Source: Arbacia lixula
Lineage: Eukaryota; Echinodermata; Echinoidea; Arbacioida; Arbaciidae
Reading direction: 5' to 3'
Assembly: GCA_963669155.1 (NCBI GenBank)
Contig: OZ022576.1
Location: 35,787,555 to 35,851,554 of the forward strand
Length of the DNA stretch: 64,000 bases
In this document: one piece after another, positions 1 through 10,820 of the stretch
Layout of the letters: each line of letters opens with the position of its first letter
How positions within the stretch are numbered: position 1 is the stretch's first letter
Notes under the pieces: model-generated
The model's database searches: none
Seen by the model: only the letters and a program-made list of their open reading frames with translations
What the model was told of the DNA's origin: nothing
Translations under genes and position numbers: made by a program

Positions 1-15
1 TTTAAGATGATGATG

Positions 16-388
16 TTAAAGGGCATATACTGTACTGGGAATGCAAAAAAGCCTTCAAAATGTAATTGTTAGCAATCTTCTTGCCAATGGTCTTAAATTC
101 ATGTGTTGTCTATTTTAGAAGCTTGCTGAAAGTTATTTGCCCTCAAATGATGTACATTTGGAGTAATGAGTGATTAAATCACAAATTCTCAAAATGTTCG
201 GCCCGAACACTTTGAGGATTTAATCATTAATCATTAATTACTCCAAATGTACATCATTTGAGGGCAAATAACTTTCAGCAAGCTTCTAAAATAGACAATA
301 CATGAATTTAAGACCATTGGCAAGAAGATTGCTAACAATTACATTTTGAAGGCTTTTTTGGGTTCCCAGTACAGTATATGCCCATTAA
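16..388. mobile_element. Foldback MITE-like element with TTAA flanks
   Basis: The left half (about 16-197) and right half (about 203-388) are nearly perfect reverse complements. The left end reads TTAAAGGGCATATACTGTAC and the right end, on the other strand, TTAATGGGCATATACTGTAC. The dyad centre is around the TTCGGCCCGAA stretch near 199-209. TTAA lies at both extremities (16-19 and 385-388), as expected of a TTAA target-site duplication. There is no coding capacity, so this is a non-autonomous DNA-transposon derivative of about 370 bp. TTAA target preference is known for piggyBac-type and T2-type MITEs; the superfamily here is not proven. The few differences between the arms suggest a fairly young insertion. 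Confidence 0.85.
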
Positions 389-760
389 GTAGCGCGGTAT
401 CTGACTCTGCTCTGTGAATCTGAAAGATACATCGACTTACTCCGCTTATTCTATGAAAATCATTGCATTGGTCGCAATGACCTAGCGAAACGAAACTTAT
501 GTAAATATAAATGAATATTTCTGGCCGAGAGGTTCTAACCGTATGTCACATGTAATTTTGCGGTGGGGCGTTTAACCTTTTATGAAACATGGAGAAAATC
601 ACCTTGTCATGGAAAATTGCAAATGTGTCTTTCGATGTGGTAAGAAGCATGCTTGTTCGTCATCTTAGAACTTAAAGTATTCCCCCTTTGATCATTCCCC
701 TTAAGATTGGTTTGCGATAATCCTATTACGTGAAGGGTCTCTTATCCTCCTTATTCAGCC
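389..760. other. Unique non-coding stretch
   Basis: This lies between the first foldback element and the first GA tract. I see no gene-like open frame, repeat or recognisable site. Confidence 0.5.
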
Positions 761-960
761 GAGACAGAGAGAGAGATGGGGAGAGAGAAAGAGAAGAGAG
801 AGAGGGAGAGAGAGAGAGGGGGGAGAGAGAGAGAGACGAGAGAGAGAATGAGAGAGAGAGGGAGAGAGAGGGGGGGGGGAGAAAGAGAGAGAGAGAGAAT
901 GAGAGAAAGAGAGAAGAGAGAGAGAGAGAGAATGAGAGAGAGAGCGAGAGAGAGAGAGTA
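761..960 (+). repeat. Imperfect (GA)n microsatellite
   Basis: About 200 bp of GAGA with G-run and AATG interruptions. Open frames here on both strands (Arg/Glu repeats on +, Ser/Leu repeats on -) are by-products of the repeat. Confidence 0.95.
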
Positions 961-1224
961 AGGGGCAGAAGGATTAGTTTGATCCATCTATTGTTGCCGT
1001 TGGTATATTGAGGATATTATGTTGTAGGTCGGTTGCAGATAACAATACAGGCGGATACATTTCAGCGACTTGGGTCAACATTTTGACATGTAGTTTTCTT
1101 AAATGCCTTTCTTCATTTTAATGTTAGATCATGGGGGCGATTTTATTATGAAGAACGGAAAGACGGAGGGGGCCCTTCGCAGGTGATGTCTCTTACCAGC
1201 GGATAGGCAGGATAGGGGGTATAG

Positions 1225-1386
1225 ATTGCAGATCAAAGCCGGGACGTCTCCCATGAGAACAATACCCCGACAGCCCTGTCGTCAAGTCTTCTTCACAAAC
1301 CTGAACCCAGCACAATGGGCCGCGTCATCGCCCACCCGCCGATGAAGCCAGGTTGGATCCTTACAAGCCGAACCCTCTTACATTGA
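1225..1386 (+). CDS. Candidate exon or short ORF, unrecognised
   Basis: An open frame follows an in-frame TAG at 1222-1224 and runs 53 codons to TGA at 1384-1386. A possible acceptor (ATTGCAG) lies at its start. An ATG at 1315 has A at -3 and G at +4; the codons after it (MGRVIAHPPMKPG) mostly end in G or C. I do not recognise the product and see no domain. The stretch is more GC-rich than its surroundings, which favours a chance open frame as well as a real exon. No reliable donor or neighbouring exon was found. Confidence 0.18.
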   Translation: MADQSRDVSHENNTPTALSSSLLHKPEPSTMGRVIAHPPMKPGWILTSRTLLH

Positions 1387-2657
1387 TACAAAAGACCCTT
1401 TAGAGTTGATTTCAAGTGGCGTTTAAGTGAGCAAATAAGAACCTAACTAGTCTGGGGAAGTCGGCTCAGCAGGACAATAGAGTCGACTGATGTGCTACTT
1501 TCTTACCTACAAATTACCACTTTTCTCTGGCTATTGCAGACTTATAGGTGTAGGCCTATTCAAACGATATCGGCTTAATAAAGAATGTACGGCAGTCTAA
1601 CCGTATTTTGTTCGGGAATGGACATAGGAGTAGTTTTCGCAAAACACGCATATTCATATATTAGAAAACCGTTCACAGCTTAAGATGAGATCTTATGGGA
1701 AAAGCAATCACTTCTTTTGTTCGGTAAGACGCCCACCTGCCCATTTTGCAAAATAACACATTCTATGATCAGATATAACGATATCACGAGGCTTCCTTGT
1801 GTGCATTCTATAGGAATATTCGTTTACTGGATGTATCATCCACCAGAAACGAAATAAAACACTATGCAACAATGACTCACCATTCAATAGGAGCATGTTT
1901 GAAGTATTGATGTCAAACGATGAGCAAATAAACAGAATCTGGTGTATCCACAACAAAAACACGCCTTTTTGAGAGAGAACAGCTCTGTTTCTCCTAGACC
2001 ATTATTTACATAATGCGACCCATCGCAAGACTTCAGCCTGTCCTGAATGATTATGACCAGATTGTTTTCATCATGGACCCTTCTATGATGTCCTACAAGT
2101 CAAGTTTTACAGACTGTGAAACTGGGGTGGTCTTCTGAAAACGAACCGAAGACGTCTATGTATAATTGTGACTGTGACTTCAGTCAGTAATCATAATACC
2201 AACTTACTTAGCTATGACAGTTTTGGACTTAGTTTACCAGGCATGAAGAGGAACGTTAAGACTCTCGAAATAGTTCCCACCGTACTTATCTAATGTGAAA
2301 TATGTGTGTGTGTGCACGAGTACGTAGGGTCAAGATGGGAACATGACTTGTGAAGTCGCCCTCCACCCATAGCGTCCTTCACATCCACGCAGTATCATGC
2401 TACATCTACACCATAATGGTTGCCATGACTCGGCGAAAATAGCATGTCGCCAATTCACACGTCCGGTCGCCCGTGTCACTATAACCCAGCTCTGCTCCGC
2501 TCGCTAAATGTGACGAACAAGATGGGAGATGTTTTTTTCGGAAGAGGCAAGCAAAACAAACTGGCACCTGTGGACAACTGAATTTGACCTCTTTTCTGAC
2601 TCGCGATGAGTGATAGTTTCCCGCCTTGGGAGACAGGATGCGATGAGATAATTCCGT
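1387..2657. other. Unique non-coding stretch
   Basis: No supported gene. It contains a short TG run near 2307. The open frames at 1708-1962 (-) and 2406-2660 (-) have no recognisable features. Confidence 0.5.
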
Positions 2658-2803
2658 CATCTTATTTAGAGCATAGCCGTAGTGAAAAGGGGATGCATTC
2701 CGGTATCTTATTTAGAGCATAGCCGTAGTGAAAAGGGTGGTGTACTCCGGCATCTTATTTAGAGCATAGCCGTAGTGAAAGGGTGTTGTACTCCGGCATC
2801 TTA
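2658..2803. repeat. Three-copy 46-47 bp tandem repeat
   Basis: The unit begins CATCTTATTTAGAGCATAGC and recurs at about 2658, 2704 and 2751, with a fourth partial start at about 2797. Copies differ by a few substitutions and one indel, and each ends near a TCCGG. Confidence 0.92.
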
Positions 2804-2993
2804 AAACCCCTCAATTCGTGGATGCAGTCCTCGGACCGAGGATTGGGTCCATCAAAGAAATCTAAATGGAATCAACCAGTTTTAAGTTACACAGTGGCCA
2901 GACCACGTATTAACTCAATGGTCAGACAGCCAATTCCATTACTATGCAAATGCATTGTGATTGTCTGTACAGTATGGATTTGATCTTGAAATA

Positions 2994-3035
2994 AGTAACT
3001 TTGGGACTGCTTCCAAAGCAGAGCTCAAAGTTACT
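2994..3035. other. Short hairpin
   Basis: AGTAACTTTG at 2994-3003 pairs with CAAAGTTACT at 3026-3035. Inside it CTGCTT pairs with AAGCAG around a small loop. It is a stable 42-nt stem-loop with a small internal mismatch and no assigned function. Confidence 0.6.
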
Positions 3036-3223
3036 GAATAGAAACCACCAGCCATTAGCTGGGTTTTTCGTACTTTTATGGAGAATATTACACGAGAGTT
3101 GGGTGGTAATTACACAGGATTACCACCACGCAAAAGTCTGTTTTGCTTAAGCTCCCATAATTGCACATGCATTAAAGTGCATCAGTGCATTCCAGATTGT
3201 ATAGCTCAATAGAAAAAATGTCT

Positions 3224-3237
3224 GTCGCCATGGTGAC
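3224..3237. promoter_or_regulatory. X-box (RFX-type) palindrome
   Basis: GTCGCCATGGTGAC matches the palindromic RFX X-box pattern GTNRCC(N)RGYAAC closely on both half-sites. Its regulatory role is inferred from the motif only. Confidence 0.35.
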
Positions 3238-4225
3238 GTGTCTGTACAATAAGCTGGCAGATTTTTGGGTGAGGTTTTCGGCTTATTGAAAATGTATATA
3301 ATGTGTATTGTGTTCATCATTGGTTAATGGGTGTGCATAGGCATGATATAATAAATTGTGGATATAAATCTTTGGTGGCTACCAGCTACACGAATAGACT
3401 TGCAAAATACGATATCTGAATGTGGAATCAAACGCGAATCTGGAGTGGTGAATACACCCATTCACCGAAACACTAAAGCGAAGGCGTATTTGATGTTGAA
3501 AAAAGAAGAAGTGCGATAAACTGTCATGACTGTATGTCTACCAAAGGGCAGCAACGAAATGTGAAAAAAATGTGAAAAAACCCGAGGTGAATAACAAGCA
3601 AATAAGTAATGATAAGTAGAATACTGATAAGAAAAACACGTCTGAAAATAGTAAAGCAGGATTCTGCACGGTTCCCAGCGCAATTAGAACTAAATGAATG
3701 CTAATCACTTGCTAATGGCTTCCGCAATCCGTTGGCATTCATAAAAGCATTTAGTCCCCGGATTATGGGAGCTTACCTCGCCAATCTACAGCGAAGTCAC
3801 CCATTTCAATCCACCCACAGCCGTGTCAACCTACATGATCGATCGAGGTCTCAACATCAGCAATGCACTTCCGATCCTGCATTGAAAACCATGATCGTGA
3901 TAATAACAGGCAGGGTGGGTGAACGGGGATGTTTGTCGTTTAATCACACGCTTGGTCGATGAAGCTAGAGAGAAGAACATGCAACAATGGCAAAGATTGT
4001 GCGAATTATGTCTTGTCTTCCAACGCGGCGTACCGCATTTACCCTGGATTAACTGACTAATTCTGACTAATTCTGGTCATTATTTACCATGTTTACGGTT
4101 CAAAGTAGTATTTTGTCAAAACATTACAAGTCGAGTGGAAACATTCGTAATTTGTCTTTTTGTCTTGTTGTTATACATTGTATGGCATACACTAGTGCAT
4201 CAATTTAAGCGTTTCTATAAACCAC
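3238..4225. other. Unique non-coding stretch
   Basis: No supported gene or repeat. The open frames at 3462-3683 (-) and 3732-3962 (+) lack any recognisable domain or bias. Confidence 0.5.
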
Positions 4226-4337
4226 GGCCCTGTCTTATAAAGAGTTGCAATTCATCTCAATCATAACTCTGTACATCAGAGAGAGGGGATTGGGAATAGG
4301 AGATTAAGATAAATCCCAGCTGTTTATGAGATGGGGC
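4226..4337. mobile_element. MITE copy 1, GGCCCTGTCTTAT family
   Basis: It starts GGCCCTGTCTTATAAAGAG and ends in a degenerate reverse complement (TTTATGAGATGGGGCC). Related sequences occur at 9728-9805, 19959-20092 and 47091-47200. It is short and non-coding with terminal inverted repeats, so it is a non-autonomous element. The transposase family is unknown. Confidence 0.75.
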
Positions 4338-6296
4338 CAGAATTTAACTAATCTAGCGGTAGCATTCAGCGCTATTATTATTCTTTAATACCGAACTCAC
4401 ATTCTGAATGAATGCGAGTCAAGTTTTACTTCAGAAACTTGCAATCTGGAAGTATATCTACAGCGCTCATGAGCTTTACATAGATTCAGGAATAAGCCAA
4501 TGTACGTAAAAAAACACTGCTTTTGTTTTCAACTTAATTTAATGGGAATAACAAGCAAGCCCGAAACTACCACTCCACTCCTTTTGTACAATTATACACT
4601 TATATATGTATTATGTAGTCACGACTGATATCTCGGGATATGAAATAATTAAAGACAGCCCGTCCCTTTTTCAGATCACCACAAAACCATCGAAACATTG
4701 GCAAAACATATAGAGAAATGCTAGTAGGCTGTATATTCTTAATTTGAAACTGATACGTAGCGTAAATTTCAAATAATGCACGTAACCAACGTCTGATTAA
4801 TAGTCTTTACCTCAGGCTCTTAGCAGTTTGTGTTGAAATATCTGCTTTATTGATTAATCTGTTTATTAAATTATAGAACGCATTATGAAAAAAAATTGTT
4901 CTATAGAAGGAATCATCTCCAAAGTTTGATAATTACTCATAAAATTAGGATTTCACACATGCATAATAACCACATAGATACTGTAACAAAGACTAATACT
5001 TTTTTCGTAGTACGAAAAAAGTCGGTTTGAAATTTAACGGCTGAAATTTTTCCATATACAGAAAGCTTCAACATGCTATATTCTTAGAAATGGTCTTGAA
5101 TCACACTTTCTTCAATTTACGATCGTGATAGACGATTTAAAATTTTAAGCTTGCAAAAGGGACGGACAATCTTTAAGGGATGGCTGTGTCGTGATTGCTG
5201 AGATAAAATCATCCTTAATCAACGTGGAGGATTACACGAGTGGTTGCCACCGCGTGAACACCATTGTTGTTGCCTGAACCACCGTGCTTACAACTCCTTA
5301 TATCTCGCTCTGGATGAACTCGTCATTGTCCTATGTCATGAGGAACTCCTAATCGGCCGTTTTGTCTTTTGAAAGCAATCAGTGTCATGCACGATCCGGC
5401 AACGGGTCAAGACGATGTCATGGAGCTCTTTCTAGAGGATTGGATAGACCCCCCCCCCCCCCGAGAAAGAAATCAACACTATCTTGTTTGGATCTTTGTT
5501 AATTCAAATCTAAATAGTGAAAAAGGTGCATTTGTTCATTCGTTGGATTTCAATGAACGGCTAGTGCTTTAAGAGGTGGATGACATTAATGTCACACGTA
5601 CTCTAATAAATGAATAATTATTTGCCATAAGATACGGCGGACCTTTATTCTGCTTTGTACAGGCTAAACTGCCTTCAACAATTTTCCATTTTTTTTTCTG
5701 CAATAAATGTAACTCCAACATCAAACTGTTGATATTACTTATAGCACATTGATAGTATATCATACAGCCAAGTGATATAAACCCGTACACACACGGGCAT
5801 TTGCGCGTGTATAATTTCGTGATATCAAAATTGAAACACGAATGAATGGTAATTCCTATGACTGTTATCTGATGTTGCTTCTGCCCTGTTTTTTTTTATG
5901 TAATGATGGTTGTTTTCAGACGAGATTGCTGCCAAGAGAGATCACGTGGTATCAAACGATCAGACTCGGCGAAACCCTTCGATTACTGGGTGCACTTTAA
6001 TCTCCGTGAGGGTTCAAGGTGTCAATGTTTTTTTATCGCTCGGGGGCGAGGGGGTTAAACGGATTTCATATCATAATACTCTTTTGTCTATTTATTGTGC
6101 GATGACCCTTACCGCACTCCACGTTGGAATACGTTCATTATAACGGTACCTGAAATAGGGCAGTGTACTTGAAGCCACTCGTCTTGGTTACAGACATCCA
6201 AATCCTTACTTTATTGTATATCATATATGCTGATAAATTTGGAAGGCTGATCGTAAAGACGACTCTTGGATGACATGAGGTCGGCTCGTTCACATG
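4338..6296. other. Unique non-coding stretch
   Basis: AT-rich sequence with a run of C near 5450-5462. An acceptor-like TTGTTTTCAG at 5910-5919 precedes an open frame and a GTGAGG at 6006, but the product is not recognised and I do not call an exon. Confidence 0.5.
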
Positions 6297-6548
6297 GATA
6301 TATATAGCTCTGTATAGCATAGAGTTCTATATAGCATAAAGCTCTATGTAGCATATTGTTCTATATAGCATATACATGTAGTCATATTCATGTATATCAT
6401 ATACTTTTATTTAGCATATAGTTCTAAATAACATGTACAGTAGTTCTATATAGCATAAAGTTCTACAAAGCATATAGTTATGAATAACATATAGTTCTGA
6501 ATAACATATAACTCTGTATAGCATGATATATAGTTAAATATAGCATGA
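6297..6548. repeat. AT-rich minisatellite
   Basis: Degenerate tandem copies, about 20-22 bp each, of a unit like GTTCTATATAGCATATA. They vary in sequence and spacing, with TAGCAT as the most constant part. Confidence 0.85.
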
Positions 6549-6645
6549 GGTGGCTCTAGGAGCCTTCTCGACTGCATGGTCACGGCAGGTTACCGGCAAT
6601 GACTTTACCACACCGCACCACACCGCGGTGAGAACCGTTGACCTT

Positions 6646-6646
<1 letters not shown>

Positions 6647-6704
<58 letters not shown>

Positions 6705-6720
6705 GGGGGAGAGATGAGAT
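6647..6720 (+). repeat. (GA)n microsatellite
   Basis: A nearly pure GA run of about 60 bp that ends in a G-rich stretch. Confidence 0.95.
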
Positions 6721-6851
6721 GGGCCATGTTCAAAAATACATACGGCCCACTCGGGCTCCATAAATTTTCCTGAAGAGGAGCTATGCATGCAGGTTTAATT
6801 GTTCCAAGGTTAGCCGTAGATATCTAGACTGAACTCCTCGTCACCTCCGCC

Positions 6852-7004
6852 ATGGTGTCTCGGAGACCGTCCCCGTCGAAAGAGCGAGCCGCGAAAAGCC
6901 GCGTAATACTCAGACGCGCCTCTTTAAACACGCTGAAGACTTTGCGCTGCGAAAGAGACTCGTCTTTCCAATCTGCATTAAACGGCCTTATGTATTTCCC
7001 GTAA
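6852..7004 (+). CDS. Candidate 50-codon ORF with strong start context
   Basis: An ATG in the context CCTCCGCCATGG, which is close to an ideal vertebrate-type Kozak sequence, opens a 50-codon frame ending in TAA at 7002. The protein starts MVSRRPSPSKERAAKSR and is rich in Arg, Lys and Ser. The first 20 codons are CpG-rich and differ from the AT-rich surroundings. A possible donor (GTAATA) follows codon 17, so it could be a first exon. I do not recognise the product. A chance ORF in a GC-rich patch is the main alternative. Confidence 0.2.
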   Translation: MVSRRPSPSKERAAKSRVILRRASLNTLKTLRCERDSSFQSALNGLMYFP

Positions 7005-8698
7005 ACAGTTAAAGTTCTGATTCAAGATTCACTTAAGCAAGATGCGACAAATACCATTAATTTGTGCGGAAAACATTCTTGAAAGTGACTACATACATGG
7101 TGCGATGTGAAAACGTGTCGTATACTTCCTCACCGCGCAATCACATTCCTTTCAGGAACATAGCTATGAGGTCTGTTACATGTAATATAAACTTTCTTGA
7201 AATCACCGCATTCGAAATATGTGGAAACCACCATACTTTACCATTATTTACAAATATGTACATGTATATACTAAAAGCAAATTTCTGAATAATGAGAATG
7301 GCGCTTCACACATTAACTATCTCAGTCATATAGGAATTGCAATGTGTTGGAGTTGAAGCGGGAATATCAGCGAATGATACTGAGAGGGCTAACAAATGAA
7401 CACTGTGCTTCATGGGCTCCCCAGCCTTGGGACTGCCTTCAATTTCAGACAAAAAAAATGTCCAGACCTTCCATACATTCACGATATGAACTTTTTTTCA
7501 TCAGTGACTGGGCTACTGTCACTTCCATGACTACTGTATTTTGACATCACCATGGCTATTCGTCATGGGTGATGTGAGCGGCAAGTTGTCTTCCTAATAA
7601 ATCAAACTTAGCGTTGACCCACCCCGGTTCAGGTCTAATGGTTACACCTAAATCAGCTCCATCCAAAATCAAACTGTATACATCATCCTCGACAGCTAGT
7701 CCACTTGAGTGATGGTGGGTTTGACCTGTGGCAGTGACTTATGTCCGAAGTGAAGACAACGATCAGAAGCAGAAGACAGCACACAGACGGAAAGATTGAA
7801 GACTCATCTGCATTCACTCGCATCTTACCCATCAAACTTGCGGGCTGACCCACCTCACCATGTATTATCACTCAAGACTCAAGACAGGACACATGCATCA
7901 TGTGCAATAGGGAAAAATCGTGGTGTTGCGAGAACTGATGGTATCTTCACCTCGAGACAAGCATGGTAATCATGGGAGACTGATTTTTTCGGTCTAGGGA
8001 GGTTGGTGCCTGATACGTCTTCTTCACCATTATGATCAGAGACCATGATGATAGATGGTGTCTGACCAAAGAGATATTGACTGGTCTGACTGGTGCTCGA
8101 CCAATCCTTGTGTCTCTGTCCTGGCGTCGTTAGTGGGCCCTATCACCACAAAGGGAAACGGATGGTGCTTAAAGAAACCACACCAACTTATCGCCATCAT
8201 CTGACATAATGATCTACGTGATCTCTCGTCGTTGGTGAAGCTCTTTCACGTTTCACTTTTTCTGCTTGATGTATTGGCCAACGTGCGCGAAAGCATCCTC
8301 TCGTTCCATTCCATTCGAATAAATACATAAGAAAACTTAATTTGTCAATTTCAGACACTCACGCGACGCCCGGCGCTCTGATTGAACGTCGTAAGACGTG
8401 ATGATTCCAGAGAAGACTGCCAAGATACGTAGATACAACTTACCATATGGATTATTAGTTTGATGGTCCTTCTGCCCCTCTCTAGAGAGCCGTTGAACTG
8501 TTCAGTTTAGCTGATTTGGAGGCCAGGGTTGCTTATAGAGGCATGTGTTCACATTAACTTTATTGCAGAAAGTCGAAACTTAATCATGATAAAGACACTC
8601 ACTGTTGACAATATAAAACAAATAAAGAATGACTGGAAAGGGATTGATGGAACAATAAAAGTGAGACTAACGCAAATGCAGAGGGAGAGGGAAAAAAT
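7005..8698. other. Unique non-coding stretch
   Basis: No supported gene. A short hairpin (ACATCACCATG ... CATGGGTGATGT) lies at 7544-7575. Weak, interrupted inverted similarity occurs between about 7703-7740 and 7840-7875. Confidence 0.5.
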
Positions 8699-8740
8699 AG
8701 TGTGTGTGGTGTGTGTGTGTGTGTGTGTGGGGGGGGGGGG
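8699..8740 (+). repeat. (GT)n followed by poly-G
   Basis: A GT dinucleotide run passes directly into a run of 12 G at the end. Confidence 0.95.
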
Positions 8741-9727
8741 AGACACACAGAGAGGCGGAAGGAAAGAGAGGGCGAGACTTTTAAGTCCAAATTCAGCAAG
8801 AAAAGCTCGCCATGATCACAATGGAAATGCCGTTAGCTGACTGATTCGATGTGAATAGGATTATAGACTGATGGATAACACCGACATTTTGAACACGAAA
8901 GGAATGAATGGAAAGTGAAACTTTTTTTTTGTTATTTTGGTTCTTTTCTGATCGCTGATCCTATTTCTTAGACAGCTTGCTCCACATTCCCCCCTTTCAG
9001 TTCATATGGTATCCGTGTTACCTATATACCCCGTCTAAACATTCAGTAATGATAAAACGAAATGTATATCATGTTAAGACTATCATCAACTATCTTTGAC
9101 CATCAGGCTTTATCAAAAAGAATTACGATTACGGACATTTACTGTACGCCTTGTTTCTTTATTGAAACCAGATGTATATGTCTGAATAAAGTTGCCACGT
9201 ACTCCCATTCAAAGAAAAAAAAAATATGAGTGATACAAGAAAAGGAGCGTGTGAGCTTGGCCAATCCATTCACACTGTAAGATCAACAGTCTACACTCCG
9301 CCCTCAACCTTTCGTCACCTCCCGGACTAACATCGATCGCACCGATCGCTTGATCAAAGATCCCAGAATGAAATTTCCCGCCTCCGCCTAAACTTCGCTC
9401 TATTCCTTCCCGCGTATTTTTTTTTTATCTATGGGCACAGACGCCCTTGTGACGTCATCCACTGGCGAGTGTCGATTTATCTGATGACGTGATCAGGTAG
9501 CCGTATAGGCCCCCTCGTTAGATTAGTGATGTGGACGTCACTCTCAGAGCATGCTGACCAGACCTCACTAGAATCACTAGATATCGGAGTAACACGCGAG
9601 CATGTATCCCTTTTGCAGCTAATTTCATAACCAAACAGGGAGAGACATTTATTCCTGTATGACAATCTGTATTTTGTATTTACGCTAAAGTGGGACCAGT
9701 TTTATTAAATGTAGCGATTGATAGGTC
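8741..9727. other. Unique non-coding stretch
   Basis: No supported gene or repeat beyond short A and T homopolymers. Confidence 0.45.
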
Positions 9728-9805
9728 CAATCCTCCATCTCCAATGCAGAGAGTTGCGATTAATATCAATTGTAAGTCAATCACAATTTTTATAGTACAG
9801 GGCCC
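9728..9805. mobile_element. Truncated MITE, GGCCCTGTCTTAT family
   Basis: The right half of the family is recognisable (GTTGCGATTAATATCAATTG, then TATAGTACAGGGCCC at the end). The left terminal repeat is missing or too diverged to see. Confidence 0.55.
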
Positions 9806-10224
9806 AGGCAGGGAGAAGTATAAACGCTTTTAAAAAAAGATTAAAGCCATCTGTGTCCTATATTTACGCTGACCAGATAATACATTGAAGACCATCCACC
9901 CTCCTTTATCTTGTGTCGATTTTCAGGATCACTGGAAAAGTTGCTTCCATTCAAATGTTTATAGCGTCTGTTTTTTTTAGCCGACTTCTCACTCACCATG
10001 CTCGGCCATAATACAGTAATCATCCGTAGGCTATCATCACTGGCCTGCAGGATGTATCTGATAAAATGCTGGAACGGGAAGAACTCGGTCCTTGCCTCTG
10101 TAAGGTTCGTTACGACGACAGCAATTTACCGTTTGCCGCTACCATTTGTCAATTGCGCCTTCCCATCGGGGTCCCACACGGTGTTCCTCCCATCTGACAG
10201 CACGAAGACTACCTTGGCACTTAC

Positions 10225-10300
10225 AACAGGTTTAACTAATCCAGCGGTTTGCCGCGCGGTTAAATTCATCGGTGTCAAAATGCAGGCGGCGAGCGGCGGC
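10225..10300 (-). CDS. Candidate 76-bp exon
   Basis: On the minus strand an acceptor TTTTTTTTAG is followed by 76 bp and then a consensus donor GTAAGT (plus-strand 10219-10224). One frame is open throughout; it contains PPLAACILTPMNLTARQTAG. A second frame is open to 7 nt before the donor. The GC-rich 5' half contrasts with its surroundings. No known domain is visible and no partner exon was found, so the call rests on splice signals alone. Confidence 0.15.
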
Positions 10301-10450
10301 CTAAAAAAAAACGATTCTGTGTGAAAGCATCTACAGTCACTAACGATATTCACAATACTTCAACAGTTTTTGGAAAAAGAAGGAGGATGTTGACGAAAAT
10401 ATAATGCTTGTGTTGCACGATCAATCACACTATCGTATGATGTTAATAAA

Positions 10451-10616
10451 CAAATAATCAACGTTGGTGAACGTGATGGGATGAACTATCACTTCCGAGG
10501 CGATCTGGATGTAGCTATCTTTCCGAAGCGCAGCTGAGGAAAGATAGCGTATACATTCAGATCGCCGAGGAAGTGATAGTTCGTCTCATTGCCTGAAACC
10601 AAAAGTTGATTATTTG
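10451..10616. repeat. Inverted repeat (foldback) of about 166 bp
   Basis: The outer arms CAAATAATCAAC and GTTGATTATTTG and the inner arms GAACTATCACTTCCGAGGCG and its complement pair around a loop near GAAGCGCAGCTGA. The middle of the arms (GCTATCTTTCC/GGAAAGATAGC) also matches. No coding capacity; probably a MITE-like foldback. Confidence 0.75.
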
Positions 10617-10722
10617 ATTTATATTCCACCTCTGAAACCAACTATCTATACCAAAAATGACAATTTGACGTACAAAAGTAATGTTTACTTCTCTACTTAA
10701 CCCCGAGCCGCTGCCATGGGGA

Positions 10723-10820
10723 ACACGCGTTAGGATGCGCGTTAATGAGGACGCGCATTAGGACGCGCATTAGGACGCGCGTTTAATTAGGACGCGCATT
10801 ATGACGCGCGTTTGGACGCG
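10723..10820. repeat. CGCG-rich minisatellite
   Basis: Six or more degenerate copies of a 12-17 bp unit like TAGGACGCGCAT. CpG and BssHII-type GCGCGC sites are strongly concentrated compared with the AT-rich flanks. Confidence 0.85.

Noticed and set aside
16-388. Long terminal repeats of a retrovirus-like element
   Set aside because: The repeats are inverted, not direct, and no gag-pol-like sequence lies between them.
730-1011. Arg/Glu-rich and Ser/Leu-rich ORFs over GA tracts (also at 17078, 24990-25487, 41982-42393, 43485, 47751)
   Set aside because: They are translations of GA/CT microsatellites, which lack stop codons on either strand.
2658-2803. CRISPR-like regular repetition
   Set aside because: The units are directly adjacent without spacers and the sequence is clearly eukaryotic.
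5920-6005. Possible exon between TTGTTTTCAG and GTGAGG
   Set aside because: The splice-like borders are acceptable, but the 28-codon product is unrecognised and such pairs are expected often by chance.
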